Below are positions 7,900-13,758 of a stretch of 17,463 nucleotides of DNA, piece by piece. A program made the position numbers and the translations under genes. This DNA comes from Dyella_B sp035486915 (lineage in GTDB: Bacteria > Pseudomonadota > Gammaproteobacteria > Xanthomonadales > Rhodanobacteraceae), in assembly GCF_035486915.1 (NCBI RefSeq), contig NZ_DATHMR010000088.1, positions 1-17,463 of the forward strand. The letters are read 5' to 3'. The stretch's first letter is position 1; every line of letters begins with the position of its first letter. The notes under the pieces are model-generated. The model saw only the letters and a program-made list of their open reading frames with translations, was not told the origin of the DNA and searched no databases.

Positions 7900-8493
7900 T
7901 CACGAGCAACCTTCCACGTAATCGATTTGCGGCGGCACACCCACGCGCCATCGCGTTATTTTTCCGGACGCATCTGTTTCGAACAGCAGCACACCGTGAT
8001 TGTCTCCCGCGATGCGCAAATAAAGCGCACCCGGCTCGTATTTGTGCGGCGTCTCTTCAATGCGATTACCGTACAGCGTGCGAATCTGATCGACCGTCAT
8101 GCCGACCTTACCGCCGCCCGGCGCAGTTTCGTTGGTTTGACCCACGTCGTAACGTACGAAGTGTCCGCCTTCGAACATGAAACCGAAATCGGACGCCGAC
8201 TTGATCCACTTGGGCGTCAAGTAATAACAACCACCATCGGTCGCCGACATGCCGGACAAGTCGCCCTGCCACGCCTGGCGAAACGCCTTTTCATCCAAGC
8301 CGAAACGCATGTCTCCAAAACCGTCGAAGCGCGCCATATTTTCGACGTTGGATTTCGTCGATGACGCGGCAGCTACCGTGGACGCCGTAGCCGCTGCACT
8401 TGATGCGCTAACCGGCGCAGAGGCTCCTGAAGGCGCGCCGCCACACCCTGCAAGCAGGGTCATGAAACACACGAGCGGCAACGCCCGCGTCAC
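7900..8493 (-). CDS. Hypothetical lipoprotein inside the tyrosine operon
   Basis: 197 residues starting at a GTG (8491-8493) that overlaps the hmgA TGA as GTGA, with GGAG five bases upstream inside the end of hmgA. This arrangement suggests translational coupling. The signal sequence TRALPLVCFMTLLAGC ends in a clear lipobox (LAGC, Cys17), so the protein should be lipid-anchored at a membrane. Next comes a low-complexity Ala/Ser linker (about 20-50), then a globular domain with aromatic and Gly-rich strands (FDGFGDMRFGLDEKAF, GGHFVRYDVGQ, GVLLFETDASGKITRWRVG) and two late cysteines. The family is not recognised and no role in tyrosine breakdown can be read from the sequence. A start further upstream (8535) would overlap hmgA and spoil the signal peptide. 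Confidence 0.85.
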   Translation of the reverse strand: MTRALPLVCFMTLLAGCGGAPSGASAPVSASSAAATASTVAAASSTKSNVENMARFDGFGDMRFGLDEKAFRQAWQGDLSGMSATDGGCYYLTPKWIKSASDFGFMFEGGHFVRYDVGQTNETAPGGGKVGMTVDQIRTLYGNRIEETPHKYEPGALYLRIAGDNHGVLLFETDASGKITRWRVGVPPQIDYVEGCS

Positions 8494-9788
8494 GCACGCT
8501 CCGGATTGAAATGCTTTTTGATGCCTTGCCAGCACTTGTAGTAATCGTGCTGCAGCTGTGGTGCATCCAAGGCCTGTTTTGTCGGATGAATCACTTTGCG
8601 GGTTTCGAACATAAAAGCCATCGTGCCGGTGAGATGATCGGGCTTGCTGACATCCGCAACGGTCGCTTTCTCGAAACTCGCCGCATCCGGACCGTGACCG
8701 CTCATGCAGTTGTGCAAGCTCGCGCCGCCTGGCGCGAAGCCGCCAGCCTTCGCGTCATAAACGCCTTCGATCAAACCCATGAATTGACTGGCGACGTTGC
8801 GATGGAAATATGGCGGCCGGAACGTGTGTTCGGCAACTAGCCAGCGCGGCGGGAAGATTACGAAATCGACGTTCGCCGTGCCGGGCGTGTCGCTCGGCGA
8901 CGTGAGCACTGTGAAGATCGACGGATCGGGATGATCGACGCTGATCGAGCCAACGGTGTTGAAGTGCGTGAGATCGTATTTGTAGGGCGCGTAATTGCCG
9001 TGCCAAGCCACCACATCCAGCGGCGAATGATCGATGCGCGCGGTCCACAGCAAGCCCTGGAATTTGTTGATCAGCTCGAAGTCGCCTTCGACATCTTCAT
9101 AAGCGGCATGCGGCGTAAGGAAGTCGCGCGGCAACGCCATCGAGTTGGCGCCAATCGGACCAAGATCGGGCAGACGCAATAACGCACCGAAGTTTTCGGC
9201 GACGTAGCCGCGCGCTTCACCATCGAGCAATTCCACGCGGAAGCGAACGCCACGCGGAATCACGGCGACTTCGAGCGGTTTGACATCCAGCACGCCGAAC
9301 TCGGTCGCGATATGCAAACGCCCCTGCTGCGGCACGATGAGCAACTCGCCGTCGGCGTCGTAGAAGAAACGCCCTTTCATTGAACTGTTTGCGGCGTAGA
9401 TGTGGATGCCGCAGCCGGCTTGTTCTGCCGGACCGCCGTTGCCTGCGAGCGTCACGAGACCGTCGACGAAATCCGTCGGCTTCGCCGGCATCGGCCATGG
9501 ATCCCAGCGCAACTGATTCGGTGTGGCTGGCGCTTCGTCAAAGCGATTGTGAAACGTTGCGTGGGGCCGTGGTTCGAACGGCAGGTGCATCGCGGCCGGT
9601 CGAATGCGGTACAACCAGCTACGCTGATTGCTGTGGCGCGGCGCTGTAAAAGCCGTGCCCGAAAGCTGCTCCGCATAGAGACCATGCGCAACGCGCTGCG
9701 GTGAGTTTTGCCCCTTTGGCAAAATGCCGGAAATCGCCTCGCTAGCGAATTCGTTGCCAAAGCCAGATTGGTAGCCTGTCGATTCCAT
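8490..9788 (-). CDS. hmgA: Homogentisate 1,2-dioxygenase, with a substituted iron ligand
   Basis: Fe(II) enzyme that opens the ring of homogentisate to maleylacetoacetate. The family is unmistakable: GYQSGFGNEFASEA at the N-terminus, SPQRVAHGLYAEQLSGTAFT, VVAWHGNYAPYKYDL (with the catalytic His), GSISVDHPDPSIFTVLTS and LHNCMSGHGPD. The iron ligands in the human enzyme are His335, Glu341 and His371. Here the matching residues are His329, Gln335 and His365. The codon at 8784-8786 reads CAA on the minus strand, giving HRNVASQFMGL where SEFMGL is expected. Length, 432 residues, is normal and no frameshift is seen. The ATG at 9788 is chosen because AGGTGA lies eight bases upstream; GTG/ATG codons at 9800 and 9797 are alternatives. 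It follows the DUF559 gene by 18 bases and couples to the lipoprotein gene. Confidence 0.96.
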   Translation of the reverse strand: MESTGYQSGFGNEFASEAISGILPKGQNSPQRVAHGLYAEQLSGTAFTAPRHSNQRSWLYRIRPAAMHLPFEPRPHATFHNRFDEAPATPNQLRWDPWPMPAKPTDFVDGLVTLAGNGGPAEQAGCGIHIYAANSSMKGRFFYDADGELLIVPQQGRLHIATEFGVLDVKPLEVAVIPRGVRFRVELLDGEARGYVAENFGALLRLPDLGPIGANSMALPRDFLTPHAAYEDVEGDFELINKFQGLLWTARIDHSPLDVVAWHGNYAPYKYDLTHFNTVGSISVDHPDPSIFTVLTSPSDTPGTANVDFVIFPPRWLVAEHTFRPPYFHRNVASQFMGLIEGVYDAKAGGFAPGGASLHNCMSGHGPDAASFEKATVADVSKPDHLTGTMAFMFETRKVIHPTKQALDAPQLQHDYYKCWQGIKKHFNPERA

Positions 9789-9806
9789 CACGCGCATCAC
9801 CTGGTT

Positions 9807-10208
9807 TCATTGCTCCCCTCTCCCATCGGGAGAGGGGTTGGGGGTGAGGGTACGATGTTCGAGAGTATTCAATATCGCCTCAAGCACCGCATTCGTCTGC
9901 TGTAGCACTTCGTTATCCCAGAATCGCAATATCTTCATACCTAGGGATTCCAGATAACGCGTGCGCATCTCATCCACTTGCACATTGTGCTGCGATCCAT
10001 CCAGCTCGATCACCAAACGTCTCGCATCACAATAAAAATCGACTACATAAGGAGGCAGGGCGTGCTGGCGTCGAAATTTGTAACCATTCAACCTTCCGCC
10101 TCGCAAGCAGTACCAGAGCTTTTGCTCGACTTCGGTGGCTGCTTGTCGCAAGTGACGCGAATGGTTTCGCGTTCTTGTTGGTAGCGGCGGTTTGATGCTT
10201 CCTTGCAT
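9807..10208 (-). CDS. DUF559-domain protein (PDDEXK/Vsr-like nuclease fold, predicted)
   Basis: 133 residues. The core follows the DUF559 pattern: HLRQAATEVEQKLWYCLRGG (about 19-38), GYKFRRQHALPPYVVDFYC with Asp57, then RLVIELDGSQH with Glu69 and Asp70, and GMKILRFWDNEVL at 90-102. Asp57 and Glu-x-Asp-like residues resemble the metal site of PDDEXK nucleases such as Vsr; an endonuclease activity is inferred and not shown for most members. The gene is enclosed by two inverted copies of a hairpin repeat. The upstream copy ends three bases before the ATG and provides GAGG eight bases before it. The downstream copy encodes the final residues TLTPNPSPDGRG. It interrupts the hppD-hmgA gene pair, suggesting insertion as a unit. 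Confidence 0.85.
   Translation of the reverse strand: MQGSIKPPLPTRTRNHSRHLRQAATEVEQKLWYCLRGGRLNGYKFRRQHALPPYVVDFYCDARRLVIELDGSQHNVQVDEMRTRYLESLGMKILRFWDNEVLQQTNAVLEAILNTLEHRTLTPNPSPDGRGEQ
9815..9854 (+). repeat. Hairpin repeat, copy A (3' end of the DUF559 gene)
   Basis: A 10-bp perfect stem, CCCCTCTCCC (9815-9824) and GGGAGAGGGG (9828-9837) with loop ATC, is followed by TTGGGGGTGAGGGTACG. It matches copy B in inverted orientation, differing in the three loop bases and one G. It overlaps the last codons of the DUF559 gene and lies 27 bases upstream of the hmgA start, so the hairpin is in the hmgA leader. It is similar in style to REP-type extragenic repeats of Xanthomonadales. Confidence 0.9.
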
Positions 10209-10211
10209 CGG

Positions 10212-10250
10212 CGTACCCTCACCCCAACCCCTCTCCCAGAGGGAGAGGGG
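10212..10250 (-). repeat. Hairpin repeat, copy B (5' end of the DUF559 gene)
   Basis: The inverted partner of copy A. On the minus strand it reads CCCCTCTCCC, loop TCT, GGGAGAGGGG (10231-10250), then TTGGGGTGAGGGTACG down to 10212. It lies between the hppD stop (10267) and the DUF559 ATG (10208). Its GTGAGGG provides the only Shine-Dalgarno-like sequence for that gene. Confidence 0.9.
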
Positions 10251-10266
10251 CTTTTAAAGTAAAGCG

Positions 10267-11361
10267 TTAGAGCACGCCGCGCTTCATTTGGTCACGTTCG
10301 ATGGATTCGAACAGCGCCTGGAAGTTGCCTTCGCCGAAACCTTCGTTGCCTTTACGCTGAATGATCTCGAAGAAGATCGGCCCGATATTGTTCTGCGTGA
10401 AGATCTGCAGCAGTTTGCGCTGCTTGGTCTCCGGATCGGCGTCGATCAGGATCTTGTTCTTGGCCAGGCGCGGCACATCTTCGCCATGGTTGGGGATGCG
10501 ATGCTCGATCACATCAAAGTACGTATCGGGCGTATCGAGGAATTGGACGCCCTTGGCGCGCATCGCCTCCACGGTGTCGTAAATGTTGTCGGTGAAACAC
10601 GCGATGTGTTGGATGCCTTCGCCGTGATACGCGTCGAGATATTCGTTGATCTGCGACTTCGGATCGCTCGATTCGTTGAGCGGAATGCGCACGATGCCAT
10701 CCGGCGCCGTCATGGCCTTCGACACGAGGCCTGTCTTCGCACCCTTGATATCGAAGTAGCGAATTTCGCGGAAGTTGAACAGGCGCTCGTAGTAGTCGGA
10801 CCACTTCTGCATGTTGCCGAAGTAGAGGTTGTGCGTAAGGTGATCGATGAAGGTCAGACCGAAGCCAGCAGGATTCTGATCGGCGCCCGGAATCGGTGCG
10901 TAATCGCCGTCGTAGATGCTGCCCGCGCTGCCGTAACGATCGATCAGATACAGCATGCAATCGCCAATACCCTTCACCACCGGCGCATTCACCGCTTTCG
11001 TATCGGCCTTATCGGTAAACGCTTCGCCACCGTTGGAAACCACCGTCTTGAGCACCTCGCCGGAAGGCTTCTCGAAGCGAATCGCGAAACCGCAGGCGCA
11101 GGGGCCATGCTTGGCGGCAAAATCTGCTGCGAAGGAATTGGGCTCTTCGTTGATCAGGAAGTTCACGCCGCCCTGGCGATACACGGTGATCGCACGACTC
11201 TTGTGTTTGAGCACCGGCGCGAAGCCCATGTTCTTGAACAATGCATGCAGTTCGCCACCGCGAGCGCCGGGTGCGGCAAACTCGACGAACTCGAAACCAT
11301 CGATACCCATGGGGTTTTCGAAGGTGGTGACTTGCATACCGAGGTTGGGTTGGGCGTTCAT
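10267..11361 (-). CDS. hppD: 4-hydroxyphenylpyruvate dioxygenase
   Basis: Converts 4-hydroxyphenylpyruvate to homogentisate with Fe(II) and oxygen, the second step of tyrosine degradation. The iron triad of the family is present: His174 in FIDHLTHNL, His252 in GEGIQHIAC and Glu332 in GPIFFEIIQRKG. The spacing is close to the Pseudomonas enzyme (His161, His240, Glu322). The C-terminal gate segment NEGFGEGNFQALFESIERDQ is intact. The protein has 364 residues. The ATG at 11361 (MNAQPNLGMQV) has AGGAG six bases upstream. The longer open frame to 11490 runs through the promoter and is rejected. It is the first gene of the minus-strand tyrosine block and diverges from a MarR-type gene, with a clear promoter and an imperfect palindrome between them. 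Confidence 0.96.
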   Translation of the reverse strand: MNAQPNLGMQVTTFENPMGIDGFEFVEFAAPGARGGELHALFKNMGFAPVLKHKSRAITVYRQGGVNFLINEEPNSFAADFAAKHGPCACGFAIRFEKPSGEVLKTVVSNGGEAFTDKADTKAVNAPVVKGIGDCMLYLIDRYGSAGSIYDGDYAPIPGADQNPAGFGLTFIDHLTHNLYFGNMQKWSDYYERLFNFREIRYFDIKGAKTGLVSKAMTAPDGIVRIPLNESSDPKSQINEYLDAYHGEGIQHIACFTDNIYDTVEAMRAKGVQFLDTPDTYFDVIEHRIPNHGEDVPRLAKNKILIDADPETKQRKLLQIFTQNNIGPIFFEIIQRKGNEGFGEGNFQALFESIERDQMKRGVL

Positions 11362-11430
11362 GGCGCTCTCCTGATCAATCGATGCGCGACGGCAGCCAAG
11401 GCAGCGTGCCACCATCGGGATAAGGACCAC

Positions 11431-11459
11431 GTTATAGTTACAAATGAAACTAATTGCAA
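11431..11459 (-). promoter_or_regulatory. hppD promoter (TTGCAA-N17-TATAAC)
   Basis: On the minus strand TTGCAA (11454-11459) and TATAAC (11431-11436) are separated by exactly 17 bases, close to sigma-70 consensus, giving a leader of about 63 bases before the hppD ATG. On the plus strand TATAGT at 11433-11438 could serve as the -10 of the divergent marR gene, though its -35 is poor. The two promoters would then overlap. Confidence 0.75.
11435..11452. promoter_or_regulatory. Candidate MarR operator in the hppD promoter spacer
   Basis: TAGTTACAAATGAAACTA is an 18-bp imperfect palindrome (arms TAGTT/AACTA, seven of nine positions complementary). It lies almost wholly between the -35 and -10 of hppD and touches the TATAGT of the divergent gene. 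Size and place fit a MarR dimer site. Binding is inferred. Confidence 0.55.
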
Positions 11460-11473
11460 GGAACAGTGCCGCA

Positions 11474-11938
11474 ATGTCCAACCCGCGCAAGCCTGCCCCG
11501 GCCGGAGCCGAACACGCCCCTCTCGAACTGGAGCATTTCCTGCCCTACCGGCTGTCGATCCTCTCCAACACCGTCAGCCAGGCCATCGCGGACGACTACC
11601 AGCGACGTTACGACCTTAGCGTTACCGAATGGCGTGTGATGGCGGTGTTGGCCCGCTTCCATGGTCTGTCGGCACGCGAAGTGGCCGAGCGGACGGCGAT
11701 GGACAAAGTCGCGGTAAGCCGCGCGCTGGCTCGATTGGTGGAAGCCGGTCGCGTGCACCGCGAAACGCACGGCGGCGATAAGCGCCGCTCGGTGCTGAAC
11801 CTGACCGAGGCCGGTTGGCTGATTCATGACGATGTCGCGCCGATGGCGCGCAACCGCGAGCGCGAAGTGCTGGCCAAGCTCGATGCCGAAGAACAGGAGT
11901 GGCTGACGCGCATTCTGGACAAGCTGCTCGCGCACTGA
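11474..11938 (+). CDS. MarR-family transcriptional regulator, candidate regulator of hppD
   Basis: 154 residues with a winged helix-turn-helix. Residues about 49-115 contain LSVTEWRVMAVLARF, the HTH LSAREVAERTAMDKVAVSRALARLVEAG, and the wing HRETHGGDKRRSVLNLTEAG with the DxRS-like motif typical of MarR proteins. Flanking helices form the dimer domain. The ATG at 11474 is chosen because AAGGAA (11458-11463) lies upstream and the residues from there match family layout. The ATG at 11444 would lie in the operator and has no Shine-Dalgarno. Divergence from hppD and the shared palindrome suggest it controls hppD and itself, perhaps in response to a tyrosine-pathway metabolite; the ligand cannot be read from the sequence. 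Confidence 0.9.
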   Translation: MSNPRKPAPAGAEHAPLELEHFLPYRLSILSNTVSQAIADDYQRRYDLSVTEWRVMAVLARFHGLSAREVAERTAMDKVAVSRALARLVEAGRVHRETHGGDKRRSVLNLTEAGWLIHDDVAPMARNREREVLAKLDAEEQEWLTRILDKLLAH

Positions 11939-11982
11939 CCGGTCATATTCTCTTAAGAAGAGTGCTGCGCAGGCGTATCTCA

Positions 11983-12010
11983 CTGGATCCCCGCCTACGC
12001 GGGGATGACG
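11983..12010. repeat. Dispersed hairpin repeat (CTGGATCCCCGC type)
   Basis: ATCCCCGC/GCGGGGAT with loop CTAC (11987-12006) sits between CTGG and GACG. It belongs to the same family as the elements at 16901 and 16983, which share the CTGGAT...ATGAC frame. It lies in the convergent gap between marR and the transporter gene. Confidence 0.8.
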
Positions 12011-12047
12011 AACTGGCAAAGGCGCGAACGACGTTCGGGCGCCAGTT
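12011..12047. terminator. Nested hairpin in the convergent marR / transporter gap
   Basis: The outer stem AACTGGC (12011-12017) pairs with GCCAGTT (12041-12047), and an inner stem CGAAC (12025-12029) pairs with GTTCG (12033-12037). It begins two bases after the transporter stop codon as read on the minus strand. No proper T-tract follows on either strand, so intrinsic termination is uncertain. Confidence 0.35.
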
Positions 12048-12049
12048 TG

Positions 12050-13558
12050 TCACCTCACGCCGTGCATCAACCGGTTTATCAGCGGCGAAATCAGCAACAG
12101 CACGACGCCTGCACCAACGAGCGTCCAGAAGCTGAAGTTGAAGCCACTGAGTGCGGAAGCGGCGGTCATGCCGTTTTCGCCGCTGATATGGCCCGCGAGC
12201 AATCCGGAAAGATTGCCGCCCTCGGCCAACGACAGGAACCATCCACCCATCGCAAGGCCCACCAGACGCGGCGGCGCGAGTTTGGTCACCATCGACAAGC
12301 CGATCGGCGACAGACACAGCTCGCCCACCGTCTGCAGCACGTAGCAGGTGGTCAACGGCCAGAACGGGATCAATCCGCGCGGATCGATCAACCGCGACAA
12401 GGCATACACCAGCACCATGAAGCCCAGTCCGTTGAAGATCAAACCAAGGCCGAACTTGCGCGGAATCGACGGTTCCATACGCCGGCGTGACAAAAACGCC
12501 CATACCTGCGTCACGATCGGCGCCAGCACGATGATCGCCAGCGGCGTCACCGACTGATACCAGCCCACCGGGAATTCCCAACCGCCGAACAGCTTGCGAT
12601 CGACCAGGTTCTCGGCAAGGAAATTGAACGACGTGCCGAACTGGAAATAGAACATCCAGAACAACAAGTTGAAGGCAAAGATGATTAGCATGGCAATCAC
12701 GCGGTGCACCTGCACTTTGCCGGTACGTGCCGCTTCGGCGATCAACATCGCTGCGACGCCGATGAACAGCAGACCGAGCAACCATTGCAGACCCAGCGCA
12801 CTGATCTTCGACAGCACGAAGTAGATAACCGGCACCGCCACCAGCACGCCAACGAAAACCCACAACACACGCATGCGGCTGGATGCTTCCGGCGCAGGAC
12901 GGCCCACACCGCGCAAACCGCGGCGACCGAACCAGAACCACAGCAGGCTCAGCACCATGCCAACGCCGGCCGCCGCGAATACCGCGCGGTAGTTCTGCGC
13001 CATCGGCGTATCGGTGAAATAGCTCGCGAGCCAACCGGTCAACAAGGGCGCCACGAACGCACCGGCGTTAATGCCCATGTAGAACAGCGTGAAACCGCTA
13101 TCGCGCCGATCGTCGTTAGGTCCATACAACTGACCGACCATCGAAGAAATGTTCGGCTTGAACAGACCGTCGCCGACGACCACCATCGCCAGACCCAGCA
13201 GCATCGCCTCCTTGCTGGGCAACATGATCGTAAAAAGACCTGCCGCCATGACCAATGCACCGAGCAGGATCGAGCGCTGATAGCCGATCAACTTGTCCGC
13301 CACGTAGCCGCCGAAAATACCCGTGGCATAAATCAGCGCGGTGTATGCGCCATAGGTATTGCTGGCCCAGGATTGTCCCGATGCATCGCCGTGGTAGAAC
13401 TGCGCGACGATATACAGCGCCAGCGCCCAGCTCACGCTGTAGAACGCAAAGCGTTCCCAGAATTCGGTCATGAACAGCATCCATAGCGGACGCGGATGAC
13501 CAAGCAGTTGCGGAAAGTCGGGCGATGCGGCAGCGCCGGCTTCGGGATTCTGGCTCAC
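12050..13558 (-). CDS. Proton-dependent oligopeptide transporter (POT/PTR2 family)
   Basis: 502 residues, a polytopic inner-membrane protein of the major facilitator superfamily with about 12-14 predicted helices. POT hallmarks: the proton-coupling ExxER motif in TEFWERFAFYS (Glu32, Glu35, Arg36), GDGLFKPNISSMVG, the PTR2 signature FYMGINAGAFVAPLLTG, and GELCLSPIGLSMVTKLAP in the C-terminal half. The family imports di- and tripeptides with protons; which peptides cannot be told. The start is a GTG at 13558 with AGGGGA six bases upstream. It is transcribed in the same direction as kynA upstream, but 200 bases of repeats and a large hairpin separate them, so a joint transcript is doubtful. An amino-acid-catabolism context fits peptide uptake. 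Confidence 0.93.
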   Translation of the reverse strand: MSQNPEAGAAASPDFPQLLGHPRPLWMLFMTEFWERFAFYSVSWALALYIVAQFYHGDASGQSWASNTYGAYTALIYATGIFGGYVADKLIGYQRSILLGALVMAAGLFTIMLPSKEAMLLGLAMVVVGDGLFKPNISSMVGQLYGPNDDRRDSGFTLFYMGINAGAFVAPLLTGWLASYFTDTPMAQNYRAVFAAAGVGMVLSLLWFWFGRRGLRGVGRPAPEASSRMRVLWVFVGVLVAVPVIYFVLSKISALGLQWLLGLLFIGVAAMLIAEAARTGKVQVHRVIAMLIIFAFNLLFWMFYFQFGTSFNFLAENLVDRKLFGGWEFPVGWYQSVTPLAIIVLAPIVTQVWAFLSRRRMEPSIPRKFGLGLIFNGLGFMVLVYALSRLIDPRGLIPFWPLTTCYVLQTVGELCLSPIGLSMVTKLAPPRLVGLAMGGWFLSLAEGGNLSGLLAGHISGENGMTAASALSGFNFSFWTLVGAGVVLLLISPLINRLMHGVR

Positions 13559-13660
13559 GGATGGTCCCCTTGAATCGTGATGAGCGCGGTGTCGAATACC
13601 GCGCCGAATGGCTCTATGTATCGGGCGGGGCGTGCAACGTCAAATGCGTTGCACCATGAC

Positions 13661-13732
13661 ACTCCTCTAGCAGTCATTCCAGACACGCACATCGCCGTCG
13701 TTCCATACACTCCCCTCACCGTCATTCCAGCG
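13661..13732. repeat. Three tandem 24-bp units
   Basis: Units at 13661-13684, 13685-13708 and 13709-13732 are diverged copies sharing the core GTCATTCCA or GTCGTTCCA and the same 24-base period. Read on the plus strand they would encode the repeating peptide TPLAVIPD/THIAVVPY/TPLTVIPA, but nothing supports translation. The third unit is the left arm of the hairpin at 13710-13757. Confidence 0.8.
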
Positions 13733-13757
13733 GAAGCTGGAATGACGGTGAGGGGAG
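13710..13757. repeat. Perfect 22-bp-arm hairpin next to the kynA stop
   Basis: The left arm 13710-13731 and right arm 13736-13757 are exact reverse complements around a GGAA loop. The core is CCGTCATTCCAGC/GCTGGAATGACGG. The stop codon of kynA (minus, 13759-13761) ends one base before it. No T-tract follows on the minus strand. A role in 3'-end protection or transcription arrest is inferred. Confidence 0.9.
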
Positions 13758-13758
13758 A

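Larger units (their letters stand above)
9815..10250 (-). mobile_element. Putative repeat-bounded DUF559 cassette
   Basis: The two hairpin copies face each other and enclose just the DUF559 gene, giving a unit of about 436 bases with inverted ends. No target-site duplication is evident at the outer edges (left flank TTTCATTG, right flank CTTTTAAAG) and no transposase is present. A mobile cassette is therefore an inference from architecture and from its position inside an otherwise coherent hppD-hmgA operon. Independent repeat insertions are the alternative. Confidence 0.4.

Noticed and set aside
9815..10250. Target-site duplication around the DUF559 cassette
   Set aside because: The outer flanks (TTTCATTG versus CTTTTAAAG) show no convincing direct repeat.
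10288..11619. 443-codon plus-strand open frame across hppD into marR
   Set aside because: Antisense to hppD and out of frame with the marR gene; no domain.
13661..13732. Possible CRISPR-like array
   Set aside because: Three adjoining 24-bp units with no spacers, ending in an inverted copy; no cas genes.
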